From Oceanobacillus iheyensis HTE831 (GTDB lineage: Bacteria > Bacillota > Bacilli > Bacillales > Amphibacillaceae): a stretch of 64,000 nt of DNA. A program made the translations under genes and the position numbers. Under the pieces are notes generated by a model. It worked only from the letters and a program-made list of their open reading frames with translations, searched no databases and was not told the origin of the DNA. Of this stretch, positions 42,842 through 51,497 are shown piece after piece. The stretch is from NCBI RefSeq assembly GCF_000011245.1, contig NC_004193.1, positions 598,501 to 662,500 on the forward strand. Direction: 5' to 3'. Every line of letters begins with the position of its first letter. Within the stretch, counting starts at the first letter, position 1.

Positions 42842-42858
42842 GTATAGTTGTATATACC
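42842..42858. promoter_or_regulatory. NagR-type operator upstream of the mur genes
   Basis: GTATAGTTGTATATACC, read on the other strand GGTATATACAACTATAC, is a palindrome with GTATA/TATAC arms sharing the AGTTGTnTATAC core with the nagB site. It lies about 150 bases before the clear promoter of murR. Confidence 0.5.
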
Positions 42859-42985
42859 AGTTAATTGTATTTTACTAGATATAAAGAAAATATCAAGTTA
42901 TTTTTAAAAAATTTCCCCTGAACCTAATGAAAGTAATAACAAAATTCATGGACGAGAACAATGCTGTTTTTTACTTGTTAAACTA

Positions 42986-43013
42986 TTGTTCCGTTTAGGA
43001 AAACCGGTATAAT
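42986..43013 (+). promoter_or_regulatory. SigA-type promoter for murR
   Basis: TTGTTC (42986-42991), a 16-base spacer and TATAAT (43008-43013) lie 40 bases before the murR start. The rest of the 372-base gap from nagR holds the terminator, the operator-like site at 42842 and otherwise A/T-rich sequence. Confidence 0.65.
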
Positions 43014-43052
43014 TAACCTTAGTAAATAACTAAAAGTTTGAGAGGTACTATA

Positions 43053-43901
43053 ATGGGATCTATATTGAAAGGAATTCAGCAAAAAATTAATTATTTATCA
43101 GAAGCAGAAAGAAAAATAGGAAATTTTATTTTACAATATCCTGATCTAGTTCCGAACATGACCACAAAGGATATGTCTAAAAAAACTGGCAGTAGTGAAG
43201 CTACCGTTGTACGATTTTGTAAATCTGTCGGAATCGAAAGTTTTAAAACATTAAAGCTAGAACTAGTTCGAGAACTTTCCCAAGCCGATAGACAATTAAC
43301 TGATTTTTCGATTTTAGAAACAAAGGGAGAGCCTTTTGATTTTTTTCAACAAGTGGTTCATGTTAATAAAATGGCGATTGAATCTATGCTCTCGTCAATT
43401 GATCGAAAGGCACTAGATAAAGCGGTTAATCTATTGCAACAGGCGAATCAGATATTATTTTTTGGTGTTGGTGGTTCTTCTACAGCAGCATATGATGGAT
43501 ATTATAAATTTACCAGATTAGGATACGCATGTACTGCTCCGCAGGATTTTCATTTGATGCTTTCCACAATTCCTTACTTGAAAAAAACAGACGTTCTTAT
43601 TGCAATAAGTATGTCTGGAAAAACTAAGGATGTAGTTGATCTTGCTGAAGTAGCGAAGCGTAGTGGAGTTACTGTCATTGCAATTACGAATCTAGATAAA
43701 TCCCCTTTATATAAAGTAGCAGATATTCATTTATGTACACCAACCGTCGAGCATGATTTTAGGATTGGGAGTATTCCTTCACGAATGACACAACTTACAG
43801 TAATCGACGCACTTTATTTGAGTATTTTTCACTCTAAAGGAGATCAAGTTTTATCGAAATATCAAGATGCTAGAAAAGAAGTTGAACGATTAAGGCGTTA
43901 G
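43053..43901 (+). CDS. murR: RpiR-family regulator of MurNAc utilisation (MurR-like)
   Basis: A 282-residue RpiR-type protein: an N-terminal helix-turn-helix (about 1-77, MTTKDMSKKTGSSEATVVRFC) and a SIS sugar-phosphate domain (about 105-280; ILFFGVGGSSTAA, ISMSGKTKDVVDLA). In MurNAc loci, MurR senses MurNAc-6-phosphate and controls murQ/murP. Its place directly before murQ supports that role. The start is ATG 43053 with GAGAGG 7 bases upstream; a TTG at 43038 lacks a site. An exact palindrome just downstream, ahead of murQ, may be its own operator. Confidence 0.85.
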   Translation: MGSILKGIQQKINYLSEAERKIGNFILQYPDLVPNMTTKDMSKKTGSSEATVVRFCKSVGIESFKTLKLELVRELSQADRQLTDFSILETKGEPFDFFQQVVHVNKMAIESMLSSIDRKALDKAVNLLQQANQILFFGVGGSSTAAYDGYYKFTRLGYACTAPQDFHLMLSTIPYLKKTDVLIAISMSGKTKDVVDLAEVAKRSGVTVIAITNLDKSPLYKVADIHLCTPTVEHDFRIGSIPSRMTQLTVIDALYLSIFHSKGDQVLSKYQDARKEVERLRR

Positions 43902-43920
43902 GAGAGAAAGACAACAGTTA

Positions 43921-43937
43921 ATGAAATTAAATTTCAT
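43921..43937. promoter_or_regulatory. Perfect palindrome, candidate MurR operator
   Basis: ATGAAATTAAATTTCAT is an exact 8-1-8 inverted repeat lying 17 bases before the -35 of the murQ promoter. RpiR-type regulators bind such palindromes near the promoters of the genes next to them. Confidence 0.55.
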
Positions 43938-43954
43938 AATTTACTAAAATATTA

Positions 43955-43982
43955 TTGACTAATAGTTTCGCTATTGTAAAAT
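43955..43982 (+). promoter_or_regulatory. SigA-type promoter for murQ-murP
   Basis: TTGACT (43955-43960), a 16-base spacer and TAAAAT (43977-43982), 33 bases before the murQ start. It lies between murR and murQ, so murQ-murP can be transcribed apart from murR. Confidence 0.72.
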
Positions 43983-44015
43983 AAAATTAAGAATATTAGG
44001 AAAGGGAGTGGAGAT

Positions 44016-44900
44016 TTGTTAGATAAATTACCGACTGAACAACGTAATCCCAAGACGATGGATATCGATACAAAATCTATAAAAGAGATTCTAGAAATGA
44101 TGAATCGAGAAGATTTTACAGTACCGCAAACGGTTCAAAAAGAAATTTCTTTTATTGAGGAAGCAGTTCACCGAACAATTCATTCGTTTAAAAGTAATGG
44201 TAGATTAATTTATATTGGAGCTGGAACTAGTGGTAGATTGGGAGTGTTAGATGCATCTGAATGCCCGCCAACGTTTGGGGTTTCATCAGAAATGGTGAAA
44301 GGATTGATTTCCGGAGGATTGGAAGCGATTACAAAAGCGAAAGAGGGAGCGGAAGATTCTGAAGCAATGGCAAAACAAGATCTACTAGATATTAAGTTAA
44401 CAGAGCACGATACTGTAATTGGAATCGCTGCGAGTGGTAGAACCCCATATGTAAAAGGAGCGCTATCTTATGCAAATGAAATAGGAGCGTCTACTGTTGC
44501 CATTAGTAATAACAAAAATTCAGAGATAGGTAAAATAGCTGAAATTGCCATCGAGGCGGAAACAGGACCTGAAGTCATAACAGGATCCACAAGACTAAAA
44601 GCAGGAACGGCACAAAAATTGATCCTAAATATGATATCTACAGCTTCTATGATTGGTGTAGGAAAAGTATATGAAAATCTAATGGTAGATCTCAAACCAA
44701 CGAACAAGAAGCTAGTAGATCGTTCCAAGCGAATTATAATGGAAGCCACACAAGTGGATTATACTACTGCAGAAAACTACTTACAAAAAGCAAATAACTC
44801 CGTCAAGACAGCCATTGTAATGATTTTATTAAATTGTAATGTAGACGAAGCGATACAACATCTAGATCGGGCAGAAGGATTTATACGTAAAACGAAATAG
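44016..44900 (+). CDS. murQ: N-acetylmuramic acid 6-phosphate etherase MurQ
   Basis: A 294-residue SIS-domain lyase. YIGAGTSGRLGVLDASECPPT, GAEDSEAMAKQDL and GIAASGRTPYV are the defining MurQ segments; the catalytic Glu lies in the ASECPPTF region. It cleaves the lactyl ether of MurNAc-6-phosphate to give GlcNAc-6-phosphate and D-lactate. GlcNAc-6-phosphate then needs NagA (not in the window) and NagB. It starts at TTG 44016 with AAAGGGAGTGG upstream. The murP gene follows after 11 bases, so the two are one unit. Confidence 0.96.
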   Translation: MLDKLPTEQRNPKTMDIDTKSIKEILEMMNREDFTVPQTVQKEISFIEEAVHRTIHSFKSNGRLIYIGAGTSGRLGVLDASECPPTFGVSSEMVKGLISGGLEAITKAKEGAEDSEAMAKQDLLDIKLTEHDTVIGIAASGRTPYVKGALSYANEIGASTVAISNNKNSEIGKIAEIAIEAETGPEVITGSTRLKAGTAQKLILNMISTASMIGVGKVYENLMVDLKPTNKKLVDRSKRIIMEATQVDYTTAENYLQKANNSVKTAIVMILLNCNVDEAIQHLDRAEGFIRKTK

Positions 44901-44911
44901 GGGGAGAGACA

Positions 44912-46279
44912 ATGAAGAAGGAAGAGAGGATTGCAAGAGAGATATTAGAACATATCGGTGGAAAAGATAATATTCGTTCTTTCACACATTGCATGACTAG
45001 AGTGCGTATAGATATAAAAGAGGATGAGAAAGTGGATAAGTCTGCTCTGAGAGAAATTGAAGGGGTAATGGGTGTCATTGAAGATGACGTGTTACAAATA
45101 GTAGTTGGGCCAGGTACTGTAAACAAAGTAGCTGCTTACATAACAGACATCACTGGGATTAAAATTGGTGATAGTTCTGAATCATTTGGTGAAGATGTTG
45201 CTAAAGAAACAAAAGAAGGTATAAAGCAAAAAAATAATACTCCAATGAAAAATCTTCTACGTAAAATTGGAAGTATTTTCATTCCTTTAATCCCAGGTAT
45301 TGTAGGTTCCGGGATTATTAATGGTGCAGCAGGATTCTTGAAGAATACTGGTGTTGATCCAACATTAACATGGATGCAACTGTTAACTGTATTAGGCGGA
45401 AGCATTTTTGGTTATTTAGCCATTGTGGTAGGTTGGAATACAGCTAAAGAATTTGGTGGAACTCCAGTATTAGGGGCTATTGCAGGTATTATCACAATGA
45501 ATCCAGCGTTAGCTGATATTTCATTGTTTGGAAACAATCTCACTCCTGGGTATGGAGGATTAATTGGTGCCATGTTTGCTGCGTGGCTGATGGTTTTCTT
45601 TGAGAAGCAATTCCGAAAGATGATCCCAAGTGTGGTGGATATAATTTTCACACCAACACTCACTATCCTTACAGTTGGAATGTTGACGTTAGTAGTAGTA
45701 CAACCAATCGCCGGTATCCTTACTGAAGGAATTACAGTGGGAATAAATTGGGTGTTAGATGTTGGAGGAGCATTTGCTGGTGCAGTATTAGCCGGTTTCT
45801 TCTTACCATTGGTCATGTTTGGTTTGCATCATGGATTAACTCCTATTCATATGGAATTAATTAATGCATATGATGCGACTGCACTATTACCTATACTAGC
45901 AATGGCAGGTGCGAGCCAAGTAGGTGCTGCAATTGCAATTTATGTTAAAACAAAAAATCAACGTTTGAAAAATGTTATCAAAGGTGGTCTGCCAACTGGC
46001 TTCCTCGGAATAGGAGAACCGCTTATTTATGGGGTTACCTTACCTTTGGGACGTCCATTTATTACTGCTTGTATCGGAGCTGCAGTGGGGGGAGCATTCC
46101 AAGCAACGATGAAGACGGCTTCATCTAGTATAGGTGTTTCTGGCTTACCTTTGATACCGTTAATTGTTGATAATAAATTTTTATTCTACTTTATTGGGTT
46201 GTTAATCACATACACGGCAGGATTTTTAGTAACATATTTCTTCGGATTTAAAGAATCGATGGCAGATAATCTAAAATAA
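44912..46279 (+). CDS. murP: MurNAc-type PTS transporter, EIIBC component MurP
   Basis: A 455-residue PTS permease. The N-terminal IIB domain carries phospho-Cys27 in THCMTRVRI; the IIC domain from about 110 has eight to ten membrane helices with GLHHGLTPIHMELINAYDAT and GIGEPLIYGVTLPLGRPF, signatures of the sucrose/MurNAc/trehalose group. No IIA domain is fused, so a shared IIA (for example the glucose IIA) must supply phosphate, as known for MurP. It imports and phosphorylates MurNAc or GlcNAc-MurNAc disaccharide. The position between murQ and mupG fixes the assignment. GGGGGAGAG precedes the ATG. Confidence 0.92.
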   Translation: MKKEERIAREILEHIGGKDNIRSFTHCMTRVRIDIKEDEKVDKSALREIEGVMGVIEDDVLQIVVGPGTVNKVAAYITDITGIKIGDSSESFGEDVAKETKEGIKQKNNTPMKNLLRKIGSIFIPLIPGIVGSGIINGAAGFLKNTGVDPTLTWMQLLTVLGGSIFGYLAIVVGWNTAKEFGGTPVLGAIAGIITMNPALADISLFGNNLTPGYGGLIGAMFAAWLMVFFEKQFRKMIPSVVDIIFTPTLTILTVGMLTLVVVQPIAGILTEGITVGINWVLDVGGAFAGAVLAGFFLPLVMFGLHHGLTPIHMELINAYDATALLPILAMAGASQVGAAIAIYVKTKNQRLKNVIKGGLPTGFLGIGEPLIYGVTLPLGRPFITACIGAAVGGAFQATMKTASSSIGVSGLPLIPLIVDNKFLFYFIGLLITYTAGFLVTYFFGFKESMADNLK

Positions 46280-46289
46280 AATTCCTGTT

Positions 46290-46329
46290 TAAGAAGGCTC
46301 CTGTTAACGGTTGTTTAGGGGTCTTCTTA
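46290..46329 (+). terminator. Hairpin between murP and mupG
   Basis: TAAGAAGGCTCCT pairs with AGGGGTCTTCTTA (with G-U pairs). No T-run follows, so it is more likely an attenuating or processing stem than a full terminator. Confidence 0.45.
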
Positions 46330-46372
46330 GTAATAAATCAAGTATAAAGCAAAATGATATGGAGGGCTTCAG

Positions 46373-47446
46373 ATGATAGGGATATCCGTATTTTTAAATG
46401 ATCCGAATCATCAGCAATGGGAAAGATATATAGATCAAATGAATGCAAGTGGATTTAAAGGGATATTTACTTCCTTGCATATTCCAGAAGATAATCCAAA
46501 TGTTTACGTAGAACGTCTTCAAAAATTAGGAGAACTTGCTAAGAAAAATAATATGGAGCTAGTGGCAGATGTATCCCCAAAATCATTAGATTATCTTGGC
46601 TATACATGGGAGAATGCTTATGAACTGATTAGCTGGGGAGTTACTGGTTTACGAGTGGATTATGGTATTGATGACTCAACCATTGCGGATCTTTCTAATC
46701 AGATGAAAGTTGCACTTAATGCAAGTACGATCACAGATGAAAATATAAATCGTATTACCCGTCTAGGTGGGGATTTATCTAATATGGAAGCGTGGCATAA
46801 TTATTATCCTCGCCCAGAAACAGGTTTAGGTTTAGAAGATTTTAATCGAAAAAACCAATGGTTAAAAGCGATTGGTTTAGAAGTAATGACCTTTATACCA
46901 GGTGAAGAGACATTACGAGCGCCATTATTTGAAAGGTTGCCAACACTTGAAAAGCATAGAAAAAAATCAACGTTTCTATCATTCGTTGAATTCGATCATA
47001 ACGAGTGGGTAGACCATATATATGTTGGGGATCCAGGGATCAGTGAGATATCAAAAGAACAAATTCATCAATATATACATGAAAATGTATTCCCATTAAG
47101 AATAGATGTATTAACGAAGGATGAAGAAATAATAAAACTACTAGATACCAACCATACTAATCGAATGGACGCTGCAAGGGATGTGGTCCGCTCTGTAGAG
47201 TCAAGAAGTTATGCGAGCAAAGGAAAAACGGTAATAAAACCTCTAGGAATAGATACAAGAAATAAGGGTTCGATTACGATTGATAATAGTAATTACGGTA
47301 GATATCAAGGTGAAATACAAATTACAAAGGTTGATTTACCTAAAGACAATAAAGTAAATGTGATTGGTAAAATCGTAGAAGAAGACATATCTATTGTAGA
47401 GTATATGAACGCTGGAGCGAGGTTTACTTTTCTTTTTGACGAATGA
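46373..47446 (+). CDS. mupG: 6-phospho-N-acetylmuramidase MupG (DUF871)
   Basis: A 357-residue DUF871 protein: a TIM-barrel-like N-terminal part (about 1-230; GISVFLNDPNHQQWERYI, FTSLHIPEDNP, GLRVDYGID) and a small beta-barrel C-terminal part (about 245-355; GSITIDNSNYGRYQGEIQI). In Staphylococcus aureus MupG splits MurNAc-6-phosphate-GlcNAc delivered by MurP, yielding MurNAc-6-P and GlcNAc, in a mupG-murQ-murP-murR operon. The same four genes are here in a different order, so the same intracellular route is inferred. GGAGGGCTTCAG precedes the ATG at 46373. No NagZ or AmiE gene accompanies it. Confidence 0.9.
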   Translation: MIGISVFLNDPNHQQWERYIDQMNASGFKGIFTSLHIPEDNPNVYVERLQKLGELAKKNNMELVADVSPKSLDYLGYTWENAYELISWGVTGLRVDYGIDDSTIADLSNQMKVALNASTITDENINRITRLGGDLSNMEAWHNYYPRPETGLGLEDFNRKNQWLKAIGLEVMTFIPGEETLRAPLFERLPTLEKHRKKSTFLSFVEFDHNEWVDHIYVGDPGISEISKEQIHQYIHENVFPLRIDVLTKDEEIIKLLDTNHTNRMDAARDVVRSVESRSYASKGKTVIKPLGIDTRNKGSITIDNSNYGRYQGEIQITKVDLPKDNKVNVIGKIVEEDISIVEYMNAGARFTFLFDE

Positions 47447-47486
47447 AGAAATAACTTCAATTTTATGATTATCTTAGAGTTAGTAT

Positions 47487-48242
47487 TTAAATAAAATATT
47501 GAAGATACCAATTAATTAATGAATCTCCATAAAAATAGGATATGAGAATACCAATCGCGATAAAGGGACCAAATGGAAATGGTTTATTACGTTGAATTAA
47601 ATGGACAGATAATAAAACAATGCTGATGACAGAACCGATTATGCATGCTAAGAAAAATGCTAGAATAATTTTTTCAACACCTAAAACAATACCTGCAAGG
47701 CCAAGTAATTTCATATCACCAGCCCCCATCCCGCCTCTACTAATTAATATGATAAGAAATATAATACCGAAGCCTATTGCAGCACCTGTAAACATAGACC
47801 ACCATGGATCTAATGGAAGTAAAAGTCGTAAAATAATGAAGATGGGGAGAAAGAAAAGTAACAATTTGTTTGGGATCACCATGTATATAAAATCTGAAAT
47901 GCAAATTATAACTAATAAAGATGTAAGTAATAAGGAAATAATTATTTCCCACTGTAAACCGATGTGATAATAGCTTACCGTAAATAAAATCCCAGTTATG
48001 ATTTCTGCTACAACATGGAGCGGATGGATTCTTGTTTTACATTTTCTGCACTTCCCCCTTAGATAAATATAAGAAACAATAGGAATATTATCGAACCAAC
48101 GAAGTTGATATTGACAATGATCACAACATGATCGGGCATTAACAAAGGGCATCTGTTTGGGGAGTCGTAAACCCACGACCATAAAAAATGAGCCCAAAAT
48201 AGCTCCGAGGATGAAGAAAAATAGAGGGTGAATATTAAACAT
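47487..48242 (-). CDS. comC: Prepilin peptidase ComC (A24 family)
   Basis: A 251-residue membrane aspartyl protease with about eight helices. CDHCQYQLRWFDNIPIVSY and CRKCKTRIHPLHVVAEI form the cytoplasmic loop with two pairs of cysteines that bind zinc. The catalytic aspartates are in SDFIYMVIPNK and GGMGAGDMKLL. ComC removes the leader peptides of competence pseudopilins (ComGC and others) and methylates their new N-termini. The comG and comE genes are not in the window. AGGAGCC lies upstream of the ATG at 48242. Confidence 0.95.
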   Translation of the reverse strand: MFNIHPLFFFILGAILGSFFMVVGLRLPKQMPFVNARSCCDHCQYQLRWFDNIPIVSYIYLRGKCRKCKTRIHPLHVVAEIITGILFTVSYYHIGLQWEIIISLLLTSLLVIICISDFIYMVIPNKLLLFFLPIFIILRLLLPLDPWWSMFTGAAIGFGIIFLIILISRGGMGAGDMKLLGLAGIVLGVEKIILAFFLACIIGSVISIVLLSVHLIQRNKPFPFGPFIAIGILISYFYGDSLINWYLQYFI

Positions 48243-48552
48243 AAGCGAGGCTCCTGACTATTTTATTATCTAAAATATGAGGGGGGAAGAAGTACAAGTA
48301 AGTAAAGAACGGAATATGTACGTTTCTTTCTAAGGGAATACTAGGAGTTTAACCTATTATACCATTAGATGGATATAATTGAAATAATTTTCTGACCTTT
48401 CAGAATGAAAGAGATGTAGCTTTGTTAGAATCATTAGTTGTGTTGGCTTTATTGCATACATATTGCTTCTACTACTATTTATCAAGTTATATATTAAATT
48501 AAAACCATTAATGTAGAGGATATACTATCTACAGATAAATAACTTGAGACGT
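48243..48552. other. Gap between comC and the rhomboid gene
   Basis: About 310 A/T-rich bases without a supported gene. A short frame starting GAGGGGGGAAGAAG at about 48277 is only 18 codons. TGTAGA/TCTACA (48512-48533) is a weak inverted repeat. Nothing else is seen. Confidence 0.5.
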
Positions 48553-48586
48553 AAAGAAACACGGCCGTAACAAGGCCGTGTTTCTT
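48553..48586 (-). terminator. Terminator of the rhomboid gene
   Basis: AAGAAACACGGCC and GGCCGTGTTTCTT form a perfect 13-bp stem around GTAACAA just past the rhomboid stop on the minus strand; the T-run is short. Confidence 0.72.
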
Positions 48587-49362
48587 CATAGTATCCCCAT
48601 TCTTCCAAGTATCCCTAATAAAACTAAAAATCCGATGATGATCCAAAGAAGGTTTTTTCGAATAAATGGTGGAATTCGTTTTTTTCTTCGCCAACGATTT
48701 GGGTCAAACTGTACAGCGTCATCATCTGCAGCAAACTTTGTTCTACGTCTCATCCAAGGGGAGTAGCTAGCTACATTCTTTAATAATAATGGCGCATATA
48801 TAATACCACTAAGAAATCCAAAAAGATGACCAAGGATACTAATATTAGGTCTTATAAATGTCATTACTAATCCAATACCGACAATGACAGCTATCATTTG
48901 ACTGCTCGATTGATCGATTAAGTCTTTTCGATACATAACCATGAATACATAAATACCAAATAACCCGAAAATTGCTCCAGAAGCTCCTAAATGAGCATAA
49001 CTCATTGGTTGTAGGAAGAATATAGCAATATTAGCGGTAATTGCAGTGCCAAGATAAGCAAGAATAAATTTGAATCTTCCTAGCATTTGTTCTAATGCTG
49101 GTCCAAACAATACGAGTGAAAATGAGTTAAATAGCATGTGCATTAATCCGCCGTGAAGAAAAATCGGCGTGATTAATCGCCACCATTGTCCAGCTTCAAT
49201 TGCTGCATTGAATCCAATTCCATAGACTTCAATAAACCTGCCGATTTGTAATTGCAATAAATCATTAATAGCCCATAATGTTATATTAATAATGACTAAT
49301 ACAGAAACAACAGGATAAAGACTCATAAACTCTTTAATACTTCGTTCATTACGTATAAACAA
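48586..49362 (-). CDS. ydcA: Rhomboid-family intramembrane serine protease (YdcA-like)
   Basis: A 258-residue membrane protein with about six helices. GGLMHMLFNSFSLVLFGPALE, GASGAIFGLFGIY (catalytic Ser) and HLFGFLSGII (catalytic His) are the rhomboid motifs; the C-terminal part is a basic linker and a seventh helix. Rhomboids cut membrane proteins within or near the bilayer; the substrate is unknown. The start TTG at 49362 is chosen because GGGGGA lies 7 bases upstream; 31 further codons in frame are unlikely. Divergence from acpS is the ydcA-acpS arrangement of B. subtilis. Confidence 0.85.
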   Translation of the reverse strand: MFIRNERSIKEFMSLYPVVSVLVIINITLWAINDLLQLQIGRFIEVYGIGFNAAIEAGQWWRLITPIFLHGGLMHMLFNSFSLVLFGPALEQMLGRFKFILAYLGTAITANIAIFFLQPMSYAHLGASGAIFGLFGIYVFMVMYRKDLIDQSSSQMIAVIVGIGLVMTFIRPNISILGHLFGFLSGIIYAPLLLKNVASYSPWMRRRTKFAADDDAVQFDPNRWRRKKRIPPFIRKNLLWIIIGFLVLLGILGRMGIL

Positions 49363-49506
49363 TGAGGAATCCCCCGATACATGTATAATAGGTAATAGTA
49401 GTACCTTATAAGAAATACTATCATTATAATACGGAATTATATCAATTATGACCAATATAAGGTCTTTTAAACAATTTTAAACCTCTTAAATTAAGGAGAG
49501 AGCACG

Positions 49507-49866
49507 ATGATTTGTGGAGTAGGAATTGATATCATTGAACTGAATCGAATGGAAGCGCTAATAGAAAGAAATGAGCGTTTTATAGAACGTATTTTAACAG
49601 AAAATGAACAAAGAAAGTTTCAACGTTTATCAGCCAATAGAAAAGTGGAATATATAGCGGGCCGATTTGCTGCTAAAGAGGCATTTGCTAAAGCTGTAGG
49701 TACTGGTATTGGTAAGGTAAGTTTCAAAGATATAGAAATTATTAATAATGACTATGGAGCACCAAATATGAAAGTGAAAGGATATAATGACAACGTCATT
49801 CATTTATCTATTTCACATAGTAAAACATATGCCGTTGCAAATGTTGTTTTAGAAACACGTGAATAA
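49507..49866 (+). CDS. acpS: Holo-[acyl-carrier-protein] synthase AcpS
   Basis: A 119-residue trimeric phosphopantetheinyl transferase. GVGIDIIELNRME carries the metal-binding Asp8, and FAAKEAFAKAVGTGIG carries the conserved Glu and Lys for CoA binding. It moves 4'-phosphopantetheine from CoA to apo-ACP, required for all fatty-acid synthesis. Length and gene position match the family. TTAAGGAGAGAG precedes the ATG. It leads the conserved acpS-ydcC-...-sigB neighbourhood. Confidence 0.96.
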   Translation: MICGVGIDIIELNRMEALIERNERFIERILTENEQRKFQRLSANRKVEYIAGRFAAKEAFAKAVGTGIGKVSFKDIEIINNDYGAPNMKVKGYNDNVIHLSISHSKTYAVANVVLETRE

Positions 49867-49926
49867 TGGAAAATGCATAATTGTATAGTTTGTCTCATAT
49901 ATTTTAGTGCGGTAGGAGGGAACGAA

Positions 49927-51456
49927 GTGTATATTGTCACCGCGGAAGAAATGTACGGAATAGATAGGGAAACGATGGATAGTATCGGTGTAGACGGAAA
50001 GATACTAATGGAGAATGCAGGTAGAGAAGTAAGTAGGGAAATCAAAAAAAGAATAACGAAAAAGGATGTCATTTTAGTACTTGTTGGCGGGGGGAATAAC
50101 GGAGGAGATGGATTTGTAGTAGCTCGTACTCTACATGTAGAAGGTTATAACGTAAAAGTAGTCCAAGTTGTCGGGGATGAAAAAATTAAAGGAGATGCAG
50201 ATTATCATAAACGTTTGTTTCTTCGATGTAACGGATTGATAATTTATCTAGACTCGTTAGGGGACGAAGTAAAGTATATGATAAAAGATTCAGCAGTAGT
50301 TGTTGATGCAATGGTAGGAATTGGTGTGAAAGGGAAATTAAAAGAACCCATATTATCCATTGCACAAAACATCAATGAATCGAATAAACAAGTGATTGCT
50401 ATCGATATCCCATCTGGACTTACAGCAGAAGAACATCACTCTGAATTTTATGCTGTACAAGCTGATACAACGATTGTGATAGGAGCCTTAAAACAGTCGT
50501 TATTTTTACAAAATACAGCTTCCTTTTATGGAGATTGGGTTATGGCTTCCATAGGTTTTCCATCTGAAGTTATTCGTCGTTATACCGATAAACAATGGTG
50601 GGACCAAGAAGCGTTTCAATCTTTTTTTCCTAAACGAAAGGAGAATTCCCATAAAGGAATGCATGGCAGAGGGCTAGTAATAGGAGGTAATCATTTAATG
50701 CCTGGATCTGTCATGATGACCACAAAGGCAGCGGTAAGATCTGGAGCTGGATTGACGACTATGGGTACTTCTAAAGCCGTGATTTCTATGATGGCTTCTA
50801 GTTGTAATGAATCCATGTATATACCCATTCAAGAACAAGACGGCTATCTATCCGATGCATCGGAGATCGATTATTCTGCATATGATGCAGTAGCAATAGG
50901 AATGGGTATTGGAAGAGAGAAGGTAACTCATCAACTTATTCAGAATGCAATTACTGCAGTAAAAGGTATACTACTTATAGATGCTGATGGACTTTATCAT
51001 ACAAAAGAACAATTGCATGTATTACCATCCCGTCAAACACCTACAATACTCACTCCGCATCCTGGAGAATTTGCATCTTTACTAGATGTATCCATATCGG
51101 AAATATTGCAAAAGCCATTCAGCTATAGTAAGGAGTTTGCAGTAAAGTATGGAGTATATCTAGTATTAAAAGGAAAGTTTACTATTATTACAGCTCCAAC
51201 AGGCAGACAAGTTGTAGAGTCTGGAGGAAATCCTGGTCTTGCTAAAGGTGGTGGCGGAGACGTATTATCAGGAATTATCCTTGCTATGGTAATGCAAGAT
51301 CAACCGATATTTGAAGCAATCTGCAATGCTTGTTATTTACATTCTGCTTCAGCAGATAATTTGGTGAAAGAAAAACACTCCGTCTATGATTTAACTGCAA
51401 CTGATATAATTGAAGGAATTCCTAATGCCCTGCGTACATTAACTTCTAGTGAGTGA
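49927..51456 (+). CDS. nnrDE: Bifunctional NAD(P)HX epimerase/dehydratase NnrE-NnrD
   Basis: A 509-residue two-domain repair enzyme. The N-terminal YjeF-type epimerase (about 1-215) has GGGNNGGDGFVVARTL and DIPSGLTAEE; the C-terminal dehydratase (about 225-505) has MPGSVMMTTKAAVRSGAG, LTPHPGEFASLL and GGNPGLAKGGGGDVLSG. Together they repair hydrated NADH and NADPH, the epimerase interconverting forms and the dehydratase using ADP or ATP. The start is GTG 49927 with AGGAGGG; 18 upstream codons in frame are unsupported. B. subtilis does not have it here, but many Firmicutes do beside acpS. Confidence 0.93.
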   Translation: MYIVTAEEMYGIDRETMDSIGVDGKILMENAGREVSREIKKRITKKDVILVLVGGGNNGGDGFVVARTLHVEGYNVKVVQVVGDEKIKGDADYHKRLFLRCNGLIIYLDSLGDEVKYMIKDSAVVVDAMVGIGVKGKLKEPILSIAQNINESNKQVIAIDIPSGLTAEEHHSEFYAVQADTTIVIGALKQSLFLQNTASFYGDWVMASIGFPSEVIRRYTDKQWWDQEAFQSFFPKRKENSHKGMHGRGLVIGGNHLMPGSVMMTTKAAVRSGAGLTTMGTSKAVISMMASSCNESMYIPIQEQDGYLSDASEIDYSAYDAVAIGMGIGREKVTHQLIQNAITAVKGILLIDADGLYHTKEQLHVLPSRQTPTILTPHPGEFASLLDVSISEILQKPFSYSKEFAVKYGVYLVLKGKFTIITAPTGRQVVESGGNPGLAKGGGGDVLSGIILAMVMQDQPIFEAICNACYLHSASADNLVKEKHSVYDLTATDIIEGIPNALRTLTSSE

Positions 51457-51497
51457 GAATAGTTCCCTTTGTTAATTGAGACAAGGGAGATATGCTG

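Noticed and set aside
44468..45816. Minus-strand frames opposite murQ and murP
   Set aside because: These are shadows of well-supported genes, with no starts or ribosome sites of their own.
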